Shown piece after piece: positions 12,078 through 25,292 of a stretch of 64,000 nt of DNA (positions are counted from its first letter, which is position 1; each line of letters begins with the position of its first letter). The stretch is taken from NCBI GenBank assembly GCA_918026815.1, contig CAKJVC010000074.1, positions 18,181 to 82,180 of the forward strand. The letters are read 5' to 3'. Source of the stretch: Chalara sp. BL73. Its lineage: Eukaryota; Ascomycota; Leotiomycetes; Helotiales. A program made the position numbers and the translations under genes. Below the pieces are notes generated by a model. The model had not been told where the DNA came from and ran no database searches. It was given only the letters and a program-made list of their open reading frames with translations.

Positions 12078-15000
12078 ATGACCTCACCACACGTAGCGTC
12101 AGATGAAGCGTTGTCCACTGCCGCGGACGCTTTGCCTGACCACGATAGCACTTCTTCGATCCACCTCACCGCTGCAGCCGCAGATACTTCATTGCAAGCT
12201 GATCCAGAGCAAGAAAAGATTCCACCTTCTCCAGGCACTATTGGAAGCCCAAATCATGCAACTTCCGCAGGTGGCGATTCAAATACCGGGTTTACAGGGA
12301 AGGATGAAGTCGTCAAAGTGGAACGAGAAGAAGGATATATACTTGCAGATGAAGGGATGGGCGGGGATCGAGAAGACGCCGCGATTGCAACTATGCCGCA
12401 AACTTCAGAACAGATAAGAAGTCCACCGAATCGGCTTATGGCTGAATCCATGACTGAACCAAATCAGATCATGGATCTAGCAGCGACCTATGCACAACCC
12501 TTAGGAACTTATGATGGATTGGCCACAAGCAGTTTACAGTACTCTGGGGTTTCTCAAGAAGCTTTGCTGGCTCTTCAAGGAATGTCTAATTTAGATAATT
12601 CGTATCTATATGAGCATTCTACTATAGAGGCAGCGGCTCAAGTTGATCCTGTTATGCATAATCACCGTGTGGTAAGTAGCTTCAGTACCTCTATCCGACT
12701 GCATGTCATCTCGGATGTCAAGTGGCAGTATAACCTCTTGCATATGATGTAATTATTGACTGAGGCCTTTGAATAGTCAGCCTATGCCAAGCTGGTGTTT
12801 GAGGACAGCGAGTTTTATATGACTACGTATTCGATCGTTATAGGACGTGATCAGCGCATGATGAAGGCGACGAAACGACAGGAACAAGAAAGCCTTCTTT
12901 TAAAAGACGATCGACAGGAAAACGCACAACCACATACCCCCTTGCGCACGAATCAAGGACGTAAATATGTCAAATCAATTGTCAGCGAGACAGGCGGCAT
13001 CTTGAGGGACGATGATTCAAGTGAGGAGGAAAGAATTAAAAAACGCAAGTTGAAGAAGGCGAGCAAAAAGTCTAAATCTACAGGCTCATCTTCCCAGCAT
13101 GTATCAAGACGAAACTCTTTGGCTCGACCCGATGACCTACCTATGTATCAACAAGAATCTCAAGCAAACGCCTTAGTAGCAGCAGCAGCACTGGTTGACC
13201 CGGCGACTCTTCGCCCTTCTCCTCACGAGTGTCCTCATGTCCCTATCCATCCGCCAAATGCTTCAAGTGCTGATTACAAGAGTATTTCTCGCGACCATGT
13301 GACGATAAGGTTCAACCAAAGAAAACATCTCTTTGAAGCGGAAGTCCTAGGTCGCAATGGAGCATTCATCGATGAGCAATTTCATTTACCTTCTGACGTT
13401 GTAGAACTCAAGAGTGGTAGTACTTTACAGATTGGCAAAGTGTTTATGCAATTCGTCTTACCTGATGTAGCTCTTGGCGAAACGGGTGCCGATGTACAGC
13501 TGGAATACGAGGATAGTGCAATTACTGATAGATACTCTGAAGGTGGGAAAGAGATGAGCTTCGACTTCGAGGACGCGCCTCGTGGTGCACCTTTAGACTC
13601 AAGTGATGATGGTTCGAACGCTGGTGAAATTTTAGAGGATGGGGAAGAGGATGAAGATGAAGATGTCGACGACGGGATCGAGGAATACGAAGAAGATATT
13701 AGACCTTCTGTGGAAAGAGGCGACGAAGCTCCTCAAGACAGTGATCAATCGGCCAATGCAGCGATCAGCCAGAATGGGAATAAGAATGGAAATATTGAAG
13801 AGCAGAATATCGACCCTACTCTCAAAGTTGAGAAGAGACGCGGGCCTGGCCGCCCACCGAAGAACGGAGTCATGTCCAAGCGAGAGCAGTTATTGGTCAA
13901 GAAGCAGGCTCTGGAACAAGGAAAACCAAGGAAGACATTGCCACCTGCGTCTGGAGATCCTGCCATTGTTGCTAAAAAGAAAGTCGGTCGGCCAAGGATA
14001 CATCCAAGGCCAGAGTCTCCTGAAGTACCTAGAGAGAAACGGAAGTACACAAAGAGGAAGCCAAAGGAGCCCAAGGATCCGAACATCAAAGGTGAAGGCT
14101 CTAATGATGACAAGCCAGCAAAACCAAAGAAGGAGAAAAAGCCGAAGCCTGAACGATCACCAACTCCTACATTCAACGAGGCTGACCTTACACCAGAACA
14201 ACTCGCCAAACCATCAGCTAATTATGTGACCCTGATTTATGATGCACTTACTGAGTCGAAAGCCGGACAAATGTCTCTTCCGCAACTCTATAGGGCTATC
14301 CAACGCAAATACCCCTATTTTGTTCTGAAAACATCTACCTCGGGATGGCAAAGTAGTGTACGTCACAACTTGTCTCAGCACGCTGCTTTCCAGAAAACGG
14401 AGAGAGATGGTAAGGGCTGGATGTGGGCGATTGTTCCAGGAACTTCGATTGAAAAAGAAAAAAAAAGAAGAACCACTCCGCCTGCGCAGAATTATTCTGG
14501 GTCTCATCAACCAATCTACCAAGCTGGCCAACCTCATAACGGTTATCAATATCCCCCGAATATGATGCCAAGCTACCCATATGTAACTCCTCAAATGCCA
14601 ATGCATGGCTACCAAGGACCGTATCTTCCCCAGCAACTGAATGGACATCAGTATCCTATCCCTGCTCCTATGACTGGTCAGCCACATGCTCCTGCAAATA
14701 TTCCTCCAGCTATGTTTGCCCCGCCGCCAGGCATAACACAGACTGCTAGTTCATACAGCTCACCATATGCACCAAAGCCACCGGCTTCCACACCACCACA
14801 AAACAGTCCTCCCACTTCGCAGCCTCCCCTACTACAAAACCAACAATCTCCGATCTCGCAACCCACGATGGCACAACCTACGGTCTCACAAGCTACAAAT
14901 GCACAGTCACAGGTTGGGCCCGAATCGCAAGTTGCATCTCAATTACGAGTTGGAAGCCAGTCGCAGAATGGGCTTCAGTCCCAAGCTGGACCTCAACTGC

Positions 15001-15968
15001 AAGATGATTCCCAATCACAACCTGCCCCTCAATCACAGCCTGTACATCAGCCACAAATCCCGATTCACAATAATACCACGCAGCCACAACAAGATGTTCA
15101 AATTCAACAGGTTCCTCACAAAACACTGGCTTCCCAGAATCCACCGAATCATAGACCAGCTGGCCAAAACGCTCACGTAAGTGGTCAAGCACCGCAAGTG
15201 CTACCGCAAGTTTTACCTTATCAGCCTACATCCGATTCCAAAACTTCAATACAAGATGATACTGCTCCATGGGGGGGCTTCTTAGAGAGGTTCAAGCCTA
15301 TCATGGTGAGTTCATTGATGGGGAAATCGGCGAATCCCGAGGCAGTGGTTGAATCAGCAATAAACAGGCTACTAGGAAAAACTAACGAGAGCATGACTAC
15401 GGGTAATCTTCAGGAAGAACAAGAGGAGACTCGAATTTTTGAGACCATGAAAAATGCATTGAAGGGCATACCGTTGTTCGATTACGGCGCAGTGTCAGCG
15501 AGAAGGTCTGAAGGAGAAGATCAACGATCTGCCCAAGCACATCAATCACCAGTGAACAATGACGCTAGAGATGATCACGTAGCTCCTAAATCTCCTGCTA
15601 CTACAGGTCACGGGGTGTCAAGCCCGTCTGTTTCAAGGCCATTGGTCATAGGTCAGGAGATTTCCATTCCGAATGGAACGTTTCTTACCAATGCCTTGCC
15701 GAAGGCTCCTGCTACGGAGACTGATGTTGTTGGTCCTCAAGGCAGTGCATTGTCGCCCAACTCCGAATCTATCAACACACATGGCATGAATGGTGCCAGC
15801 ACAACACAGGCAGGTCTCAGTGAAAAGGAACCTGCAGGACAGAAAAGGGCCTATGACCCGGCGGATGAATGGTCAGAACGAGAGACGAAGAGACGGGCAA
15901 TTGAGCCCGAGAACGCAGAGCAGATTAAACAAGAGTGCTTGCCGGCAGTTTCGGTTGGGAATCCGTGA
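12078..15968 (+). CDS. FHL1: FHA and forkhead transcription factor, Fhl1 type
   Basis: Exon 1 is 12078-12671, the intron is 105 nt (12672-12776), and exon 2 is 12777-15968 (1261 aa). The FHA domain starts at about residue 199 (YAKLVFEDSEF, VIGRDQ). It is interrupted by about 150 charged residues and resumes near residue 365 (SISRDHVTIRF, GRNGAFID), as I recall for filamentous-fungal Fhl1. Two AT-hook-like motifs follow at about 552 (RRGPGRPPK) and 600 (KKVGRPRIH). The forkhead winged helix is at about 676-760 (VTLIYDALTES, SVRHNLSQHAAF, KGWMWAIVPG). The C-terminal half is Pro/Gln-rich. Fhl1 controls ribosomal protein genes in yeast; the role here is inferred. A minus-strand frame at 13745-14209 is only a shadow. 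Confidence 0.85.
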
Positions 15969-18134
15969 ATTGTAGGGAACCGGTGTTATGTTTTACGAAA
16001 GTGAAATGTGTGGCATATGATTGGGGGAACAGAAAGCATTATGCTTTCAGGAGTTTGGGGGTTTTCGATGGGTCAAAACATTAAAGGCATGGGATGGCAC
16101 AGCATTTGTAGCGTGTTGCAGGATTGGCACACTCTTGCAAGGCGTTTTTGATATCCTACTGGAGTTGGCGGCTCAGCATATATCTTGGTTGAGGTGGCCT
16201 CTAGTGCTCTATACATAGTCTGTCAGACATATAAAATATGCAAGAAACATTCTATTTTAATTTACCTTCTTTCTATTGTTACTACATGATGCGGTCCAGC
16301 CGAAATAATTCCGGCAGGTAACATCTGTTATAAGGGGATGTAAAAGGTGTAAAGAGTTAAGGGGAGACAACGACCAAATGGAAAGTCCAAGAAATTTGAC
16401 CTGCAACAGCTCCTGCCTGACCATTCGGTCATAAGCTCGTTCTGTTTTGCGAGGGTAAAACAACCCGGGCATCCCCAATGATTGACGCTTCAAGCTTGTC
16501 GTGTGCTAGTGAACGCCATCCCCTTCCATAACAACACCCCCCAAAGGGCTCTGGCACAACGATACAGCATAGAAATTTCGCAAATATCATAAGATGTTCC
16601 TTCCAGAAAGCTGACTTCGTCCCATCTCATCTCCGTTTCGGTTTCCGATCCTGTGGTTCTGTATCAGATATAATTCATGGGGGGGGGGGGAGTTGGGTCG
16701 CCCAGCTCGAGTGAAATTCCTGCTGACACTTCTAAGCCAATTTGGCATTCGCATTCAAAAGCCGAAGTCGGTAAAACCCCACGACATTATATATAAGATT
16801 TAACATACCTTGCCCCTTGTTTGGCATAAGCATGCCGCTGGATGGAAAGCACTCTGAAAGGCACTTCCGCTCAAGTCCTCTTAGATCCTGGTGGTACCGG
16901 ACTAAGCTTGGAAATTCCGATAATGGACACACCTATGTGACACAAACTTCGGGGTTATCAATTCGAGCTCTCTCGTCATGTCTGTAAGAGTAAAAGCGGC
17001 TCGGCCGGCGAAACCGAACGAAATAGCGCCCGGTTGATATGGCTGGGTATTTCCTTTTCCTGTTCAAAGCCGCTAGATTTCCGATTATATATCCCGCGTG
17101 AAGCCTTGTTTCTCTCAGTCACGTCTATTAGAGTGGATTGAATCTCCTCGGTACTGGGCACTGGTCCTTGCAGAAGTTACAACCTGACTGGCGAAGGAAA
17201 GCTCCAGGGCATAAACCAAGAAAGTTCATTCCCTGCAATAGAGTTGGGCTATTTGATGAGCCGTCCCCGTCTTGAGGCCTCAACTAGCCGAACCCATGAT
17301 GAGATGGATTTATGGACATGGAATACGAGGAGTTGAAGATGCGACATGGGACTCAAGGGAAGTGGTCTGAAAGTTAATAATTGTGTTGGAAAACCTAGGG
17401 CGTCAACATAGCTGGTAGAGAGACTCTGAATCTCAGAGATTGAGGGATTGTCCTTGTTGAAGTAGAAAATCTTAGTCCTAGCTGTCCCGCCTCTGCCGGC
17501 ATTGAAGGTTGAGTCGTGTTGTGAAGATGATCAACACAAAGTAAACTAGATAAGGGAAAGAAAGCTCTATATAATTCAAACAATTAAGAGCTATGATCTT
17601 CAAATGAGGCGGAAGTGTGTGCCACGATGGCCTCGGTGTGGGCTATCAATTCGCTTGCTCAAATCAGGGATAATAGAGACATCGCTGCACATGCATATGG
17701 TATCTTGAAATCGTCCCAACAACCATGCGATGTCAAAAGACCGATTCAGCAAAGCTAATGTCCAATATAGGCTTTTGCTGGTAGAGTGGATTACGGCGCA
17801 GGCTTGGCCAATGGATCAGCAGTTCGCGAGTTCGCCCCGCGAGGCTACAAAATTATTTGACGAGACTTCTTGGAACGTACCCATGCCATGCACAAACGAT
17901 ACAATGCAGATGGCATAGAATGAACTACGTGGGCTTGCAATGAGCGCCTCTTGATTATCCTGTTGTAGAGCGGCACATCTCGTCCACACCATAGCTGCTT
18001 AGCCAGAGAAATCATAACAGGTATAAAGTATTCAATGCCATTTTCAAATCTTCACCCGGAGAATCTCATTCATGATATGTTATTGTGTGTCTCTCTGTCC
18101 GTTTTCAATATATCACCCTTAATACGTTAAACGA
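15969..18134. other. Intergenic region, 2.2 kb
   Basis: No gene is supported. Frames are all short and lack family signal. A run of 12 G residues lies at 16679-16690. The right end is the presumed promoter of the small gene at 18135. Confidence 0.5.
16679..16690. repeat. Poly-G tract, 12 nt
   Basis: Twelve consecutive G residues lie in non-coding sequence. Such tracts are unstable and hard to sequence. No function is claimed. Confidence 0.8.
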
Positions 18135-18641
18135 ATGTCGTTCGGGGATTATAATCGGTACTGGATACCAAACTTTGACATTAACAAGAAAGTCATCACA
18201 CAAGAGATCCAGTACTACCTAGGTCCAGATGCAACTGTCCGGCCATATACTCGAGAAGTGCGTAAAGAGGCCATATTATCCGTGTTTATATCACTTGCTG
18301 ACCCATATCTTTCTAGGGCGAGGATGGATTCCTTATTACAACTCCCGGAGAGTGCTTGACAGATGTACACATAAAGCCACACAATCACTACAGTGGTTAT
18401 AGAGTGCCATTGACTCCTTGTATAGGAACAGATAGATGACATCTGCCGCAAATCGAAGGAGGTATGGGAAAAGCAAGCTGCTGCACGGTCACAGAAGGAG
18501 TCGGATAAGCAACTGAAGAGGCCGCTTCACCAACCTATCGTAGTTTCTCGTGGATCAAAGTCAGACTCAAGACACCGCCATCATCGCGACGAGAGACGCC
18601 GTTCAGGCGAGAGTCGACATGGAGAAGGGTCCAGATGGTGA
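18135..18641 (+). CDS. Small fungal protein of unknown function, three exons
   Basis: Exons are 18135-18257, 18317-18364 and 18426-18641, with introns of 59 and 61 nt. All joins are phase 0, giving 128 aa. The N-terminus is aromatic and ordered (MSFGDYNRYWIP, ITQEIQYYLGPDA). The 16-codon middle exon supplies GEDGFLITTPGECLTD, and the last exon starts EQIDDICRKSKEVWEK before ending in a basic Arg/His/Ser tail. The clean phases and the compact domain spread over three exons make a chance ORF unlikely. I believe similar proteins occur across Pezizomycotina, but I cannot name a function. It has no signal peptide or membrane segment. Confidence 0.72.
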
Positions 18642-19820
18642 AAATTGAGCCAAAAACACAGCTATCATTTCAACGATATTTGTGCGAGGAAATATAGTGG
18701 AGATGTTGGTTCTTGTGCTAATGCATGGCGGTTGGATATTTGACACGATTTAGCATATGTTCTTATCGTATTTGAATTCTTATGGGCCCATCAACTGTAG
18801 TCCGCAATTCAATCTTTTCTCAGCCACGGGCGTGCAACGCTAAGAACCAATTTATGCAACCTGCTGGACATCTATGAGATATTGCCACTAGAGCGCTGTC
18901 CTGCAAGTTCCACTACATGAAAGAGCGGTCAGAGAGACGCAAACAGCATACATGGCGTGGCACTACCAACTTTAGGAATGTCCCGCATGAAAGGCGAACT
19001 GTACGTATATGTGCAAATATTCGAGCACGTTCTACTGGCTTTGGCCAATGATAGTGGTAGAACAAGAGGATGATCCTCAAAAGCCAACCGAAATTAGATA
19101 TTGAAGAACTGAGTACTATCAAGACATGACTACGCTCAACGTGTCTCAAGTTTCGTAGTGCAGTGATTGAACATCGCACTGATAGTCCCTGGCGGCTATG
19201 TTGCTCAAAGACGAAGTAGAATATTTACATGATGTGACGGTCCAAGAGTAAGACTATTGACAAAGGCCCCAACGATACTAAAATACTCGCTGTTTGGAAT
19301 AAGAAAGTTGGTCCTCCTGGTGCTCCATGCCGTTTCTAGTTTCGTCAGCAAGATTCCTCCTACGTGGAGCCTTGAGGTTCAGGGTACAGCATAAGAAATC
19401 AGAAGAATTAATGGATGACGTTTGTCTCATAGCTATTTTCGCAGCATCGAATAAACGAGATTCAAGTTTGCTCATCATGTGAAAGCCTTGAAATTGAGAA
19501 TGAGAAATTTGTACGAACCTGGTTTGTCCTAAATGGTGGATGGAACGAAGGTCCAATTTCGAACCTGGTGGATTAACATAGGATCTGTGCAAGGTTAGCC
19601 ATGGCATTCGTGCTCAGAATCACACTTCACAATCTAGATATTGTTAAAGTAGCTCAGAATTCAGCCATTTGTTTTCAACAATGGGCTTCAGTCGGTAATT
19701 TCCAGCGTGCAAAGCACACAATGTTCATCATAGCTTATAGATTCTTTAAGGAAAATAATTTACATACCAAAACACATTGGAATACATTGCCATGATGCGC
19801 GGATGAGTTTATAGGGGATC
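18642..19820. other. Intergenic region, 1.2 kb
   Basis: Lies between the small three-exon gene and the 3' end of TEN1. No gene or RNA is recognised. Confidence 0.5.
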
Positions 19821-20222
19821 TCATAGAGGTGTCACCGAGCGGCGCTGCTCCAGCACTGTCTCGTAGTCGTCCAATTTTATAGGGCCAGAGGACCAAAGAA
19901 CGAGAGCCTGAACAATGACATTCGCCAGAGAAACATGGTGATCATCCGCTTCCTGCGCCTGCTTTATGTACCCTATCACATTAACCCATTCGCCGACTCG
20001 AGTCTCGTTGGATTTTAGGGTGTTAAGCAGAAGCTCTACATCAACTAGGGCAATCACATTGTGTCCAGGCGGATAGTTATGCTGCAATGTTAACGTTGCG
20101 CTTTTCGTAGAGTATGCTGTCACACAACCCAAGAACCTGACTTTTTCTCCAAGGGTGCATTTCTGCAGCTCAGAAAGCAGAACCAAGCTGCTGGGAAGGG
20201 GTCCATACTGTACTCCTGCCAT
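19821..20222 (-). CDS. TEN1: CST telomere-capping complex subunit Ten1
   Basis: Single-exon ORF of 133 aa with ATG at 20222. The sequence has the compact OB-fold pattern of fungal Ten1: GPLPSSLVLLSEL, EKVRFLGCVTAYSTKSAT, LTLQHNYPPG, VIALVDVELLLNTL and GEWVNVIGYI. Ten1 pairs with Stn1 to protect telomeric single strands and to steer lagging-strand fill-in. The length is normal for the family. The gene is divergent from SNF7, with about 600 bp between the starts. The C-terminal tail is family-variable. Confidence 0.8.
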   Translation of the reverse strand: MAGVQYGPLPSSLVLLSELQKCTLGEKVRFLGCVTAYSTKSATLTLQHNYPPGHNVIALVDVELLLNTLKSNETRVGEWVNVIGYIKQAQEADDHHVSLANVIVQALVLWSSGPIKLDDYETVLEQRRSVTPL

Positions 20223-20818
20223 CCATCACATAATATCGAACTCTGCTGAGGATGATGAAGGCAGATACAGAGAGATAGAGTTGAAATGGAGGTGAAAATG
20301 ACTGGACAGTATGGAAAGAATGGAAAAGAGAGATTTGGTGTGGATGAGCTTACATAATCACAAGAGCTTGGCACAACACGTGATTATTTACCATCGTCAT
20401 ATGGCAAAGTGGGGCTGACAGAACAACTTGGACTGCTCTCGTTACCTATTCATAACCCAAGCACTCTCACCTTGCACAGGCAACCATTCACAGAAACAAA
20501 GTCCGCGTCACGAAATAACTTCTCTTACATCTGCCTACATAGCCTAGAAAGAATCTCTCCTCCTCAACTTCAACTACGCTTTGCAGGCCGCAATCTATTG
20601 TGAGGTTCCCGACGCCCCACCATCGAAGAATAGGTACTTTCTAGGGAATTTAATAGTAATATCAGATCCGACACGAGCGGATACACTGCGTGAAAGAAGC
20701 CTCCACATATTATTTTACCTTTGGACAAATTCTAGCGCAATAGGCAGGTTTTCTGGGGGACTCAGCAGACCCTCTTCGGCCGACCTCTTCAAGTCAATAG
20801 CCAAGTACATAGTTCAAT
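20223..20818. other. Divergent TEN1/SNF7 promoter region
   Basis: About 600 bp. It likely carries both promoters and a SNF7 5' UTR with short upstream frames. I see no specific regulatory site I would defend. Confidence 0.55.
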
Positions 20819-21662
20819 ATGTCTGGAGTCTGGGGTTGGTTTGGAGGGCAGAGTGCTCAGAAGAGAAAAGACACGCCCAAAAATGCCATCCTTGCATTGC
20901 GACAGCAGCTGGAGATGTTACAGAAGCGCGAGCGTCATCTTCAAAACCAGATGGATGAGCAAGACGCCATCGCGAGAAAGAATGTGAGCACTAACAAGAA
21001 TGGTTTGTCCCACCCAGCGCTTGAGATGAAATAGTAATACCAACCGCTCAATAGCTGCCCGGGCTGCCCTGAAGCGGAAGAAGCAACATGAACACACCCT
21101 TGATCAGACAACCGCTCAGATTTCGACCTTAGAACAGCAAATATACTCCATCGAAGCGGCAAATATCAACAGAGAGACTCTTGCGGCGATGGAGAATGCT
21201 GGTAAAGCGATGGCGCAAATACACGGCAAGCTCAATATCGATAAGGTTGACGAGACAATGTATGTTCTCCTTTCTTTCTACTATCATATAAGATGAATGC
21301 TAACCATTGGTATAGTGAGAAACTTCGAGAACAACATGCTCTGGGCGAAGAGATTGCCAATGCCATCACAAGTGCTCCTATTGGGGAGGCTGTCGATGAA
21401 GGGGAACTGGAGGATGCGCTGGCAGAGCTTGAACAAGAAGAGCTTGATGATAAGATGCTAAAAACAGGCACTGTTCCAGTTGCGGATGAGATACATAGAT
21501 TGCCTGCGGCTAGCAATCATGAGCGTAAGTTCTTTGTCCCTACATGTTATCACCTGTTAACTGCTAAATATCCAAACAGCCAAAGGAAAAGCACCTGTTC
21601 ATTTGGAAGAGGATGACGAAGAGGAAGAACTTCGGAAACTGCAGGCAGAAATGGCCATATAA
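20819..21662 (+). CDS. SNF7: ESCRT-III subunit Snf7/Vps32
   Basis: Four exons: 20819-21002, 21055-21259, 21316-21524, 21580-21662 (226 aa, phases consistent). The protein starts MSGVWGWFGGQSAQKRK, the amphipathic membrane-inserting N-terminus of Snf7. The basic helical core follows (ILALRQQLEMLQKRE, STNKN-AARAALKRKKQ, TLEQQIYSIEAANIN). An acidic autoinhibitory tail includes EEIANAITSAPIGE and ends ELRKLQAEMAI, a MIM-like end for Vps4 binding. Snf7 forms spiral filaments that drive intralumenal vesicle formation at endosomes, and in fungi also serves Rim101/PacC pH signalling. Length and order match the family. Confidence 0.95.
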
Positions 21663-23728
21663 ATGGGACGACAATATGGGCCTATCTTTTCTTGATTCGA
21701 CAATTGCATCTGCTACGCACGAGAATTGCATTATGCTAGGGGTAGGGGGGCTTTGGGCTTGGGATTTTGTGTCAGCCGTTAAGAGATTCTTGGGCACCCG
21801 GCGTTCTAGGATCATATCTTCCGTAACCTTCGATGTGCTACCGGAATTTTTACTTATATTGAAACACATAGTATTCTCCTGTTGATATATATTTTCAGGG
21901 TGAATATTGTGTGAACTGAAAGCAGTTACACAGTGGTCATTACGGAGTAACACAACCGCAAGGCGTGTCTCAAGCTGCCGGTACTTCTCCCGTTATCTTG
22001 ATGATTCAAACCCAGAAGCCAAGTGGCAAGGTTAGTTGAATTTGAGAATACCTCTAGGAGAGGACTGGGAAGCCAGCGATCGTCAGGTTTTCGGAATAGA
22101 GCGTAATAGATGTATTTATGATCTAGTAAGTTTTTCTAGCACTCAAGGATGGTTCCGACACAGAACAATTACTGCGCTAGGAGATAAGTACCTTGCCCTT
22201 GATAATAAAAATGCAGAGAAGGCAACATGGTTAATACTTGTTATGCTCCAATGGGGTGGGTGACGGTTGTGGTACCTGCTTGGGTGGCTCTGCTAGGAAC
22301 GGTTTGTTCGCTAGCCAAAGTTGCCGATAGCTATTTGAGATACCACGGGAGAGTGATGTAAATTCTGTCTTTCCTATCATGTGTCTTACTGCTCACCCAT
22401 CAACTCTATCTGCTCTCCCTCCCCCCGCCACACCAAAGTATGCCAAACCACCAATTTCCTGCCAGAGCCCAAGCAAGGCCTTGTGCATGCTGAATTTGAG
22501 GTCCGGCCCATTTGCCAATCTTTACTTACTCATCTCGAAGCCATAAAAGCCATAAGGATCCGATAACGAAGCATACGGAGCACAACACGTTGCACTGCTA
22601 CTGTATGGATGCGCTTCGATGCATTGACCCGTAATGTAGTGCGTCGGGCCGCCAATCCCCTGAAAGGCATCCAGACCACCCACCACCCTGTCCCAGAGCA
22701 AAACATGAGAGCGGACTTCCTTTATTGCAGGAATCTTTTAATACTACCTGTATCTCATTCGAGAGTATTTAATCTGTTGAATACTGCGGTGTAGTGTGTC
22801 CACCTATTCATTGATATACCAAACGAATCCCAGACCTATTAGGGCCTGATCCTCCGCCACGGAATCGAGCTCTGTCGTGTTGGCTCGCATCGCATCTTGG
22901 GCAGCAGTGGAGTGACTGCCACCCCGTAACGCTTGTGCTATATCCTTCCGGGTCCCTGCAATGCACACAAAAAAAAAGACGACACAAGATTAGGAATTCC
23001 CTTGTTCCTGCAATGCGGCATGATGCGACGTGGCTCGAATGCCTCATATTGGCCTAATGGGGTTGAAGCAGCAGATTGATCATTTGCATCTCCACATGCC
23101 TGCCAACTGGCCTGGGATATACCTACTTCGGTACTTTGCTTTATTGATATACAGCAAGTCAGTGGTGGAGTGGGATCATATAGGTCCCCCCCACGGGATT
23201 CGCCTTCCCCAGCATTGGATTGGTGTGGTACAGTATGGCATTGAGAGTTCTGGCACTGCTGTTGCTTTCCGTCCTTGCTGCTTCTCTTCTCACTCTCCAA
23301 GTTGAGGTCAAGCCAATGAGATGCTTCTTTCGCTCTGATACGCTACATACGGGCAATCTATTTAATCAGTTCGTAAAATATAGCCCCGTTCTCTGTCATA
23401 TGATCTTCATATCTATGTTCACGTTAGCAGACCCATTCCATCTCTCCATCCTATATCCTCATTCGTACTTCTACCAGCCACGTCGGACTCCCATCATCCC
23501 TCCTTGGTGTTGCGTCACAGAATACTACCGAGCGGTACCATCCCATTTTGCTCTGCTTGCTTCTTGAAACATTAGGTACCCACGCTTCAGTTCTATTAGT
23601 CGGCATTGTTGTTGTTGTCTTGATATTGATGTTATGGGGAATTAATTCAAAAAGAGATCTTAAATCTTTCTTGATTGATGCTTCTACCTCTACGTTGTAG
23701 TATCTCCTGAGGTCTTCTGTACTTTGGT
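21663..23728. other. Intergenic region, 2.1 kb
   Basis: No gene is supported. A frame near 23235-23567 begins like a signal peptide but lacks any other support. The right end is the probable promoter and 5' UTR of the minisatellite gene. Confidence 0.5.
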
Positions 23729-25261
23729 ATGGATACGTCTCAAATTTCATTCTGTCCATATCGGGCAAGTATCAATCCGCAATGGTCCGCCGTCCAGGTT
23801 ACGGAGCACTCGGCACCAGTTACTGTCTCGCGTGTGCCTCAATATACGAAACACACAGAGCCTGTGTTCTTTACTGGCACCGCGAGAGATTTAGAGCTTC
23901 TGGAAAACTCCACGAAAGCCAATGGTACGTTTAGGTGACTATTTTGGTGCGCTTCAACTGGCTTTCTAGACTTGCTAATGCGTATATTTCCATAGATGAT
24001 TCCACCAATGGTATGCTCTTCGCACGAGAAAAACGAGCTTGTTTTAATGCTAATTAAATGTATAGTACCTCCTGCTGGGGACTCCGGGAAGTATCTTGAT
24101 CCAGAGCCCGCCGCAGAAGAGGCTAGTAACTTAGATGGAGACGATGGGACGCAAATTGTGGCTAGCGAGGAGATGCCAGGGGCAGCTGCCATAGCTGATA
24201 ACAATGAAGCCGCAGTCCCAGATCCATTGCCCAAGGAAACAAGTGAGGAGCCAAGTGTAGCTCCGGCAGAAGGAATTAGCCCACCATCTACGCCAAGCAT
24301 TTCAGAACCTCCAAAAGAGCAACCAGTACGTGACGATCAGACTGGTAACAGCGAACACCATCATGCTGTACATTTCGCCGAGGGCACTGCACCGCCAGCT
24401 CCAGACTCGCCGACAGCTAGACCCGCTTCCCCTGCAAAGGCGAAAAGGGAGAAACCAAAGAAGGAAACCAAAAAGGAGAAAGCCGCCAAAGAAAAGATAG
24501 CAAGAGAACAGGCTGCAGAGAAGAAGGCAGAGGTTGCTAGGGAGAAGGCCGCTAAAGACAAAGCCGCTAAAGAACAAGCTGCCATAGAAAAGACGGCAAA
24601 AGAGAAAGCGGCCAAGGAGAGAGCTGCTAAAGAAAAGGCCGCCAAAGAGCAGGCAGCAAAAGAGAAGGCTGAAGCGGCAAAGACAAAGGCTGCTAAAGCT
24701 GCAGAGGAGAGGGCTGCGCAGCTAGAGAAGGATCTTGAGTCAGGAAATGCTGACGAACTCGAAAGGCCAGAGAAAGGTCACAAGGGATCCAAGAAGGATA
24801 ATAGGAAGAAAGAGAAAGGTAAAGGTAGCCACAAGGGAGGCAAATCAAAAGCCACAGCTACAGTAAGTAAACATCCCAGACACTATGTTGTGACTTAAAT
24901 CTTGTGCTATGGAATTTAAGGTTATAAAATGCAGTACTGAATCTAAAATATTTAGGTCGGAGTAGTAGCTGCGGCCGTAGCAGCGATTGAGCAGTCAAAG
25001 TCTAGCAATAATGAGCCAATGCCCTCAGATTCCCAAGAATCGAGTCTAGCTCCGCCGCCATCAGACAATGTATCTGAACCTGCAGAAAACCAGCCAGGTC
25101 CTGTTGCAGAAATTGAGGCGCTATCCGTCTCGGATACAACGGCAGATGGTGTTCCCCAGCAAGCAGAAAATGACCAGGAAAAGACACTTGAAGATATATC
25201 TCAAGCCGATCCTTCTCAAGTAGAGAGTAGCACAGATACACCACCATCACCAGAGCGAGGG

Positions 25262-25292
<31 letters not shown>

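Noticed and set aside
13745..14209. 154-codon minus-strand ORF in the forkhead gene
   Set aside because: Antisense to the Pro/Lys-rich linker between the FHA and forkhead domains; no independent signal.
19540..19600. GGTTCGAA-like T-arm suggesting a tRNA on the minus strand
   Set aside because: No matching stem arms or acceptor stem could be built around it.
23235..23567. ORF with signal-peptide-like start (MALRVLALLLLSVLAA)
   Set aside because: The open frame begins with TTG, the mature part looks random, and it lies in the 5' flank of the repeat gene. It could be an effector-like peptide, but there is no support.
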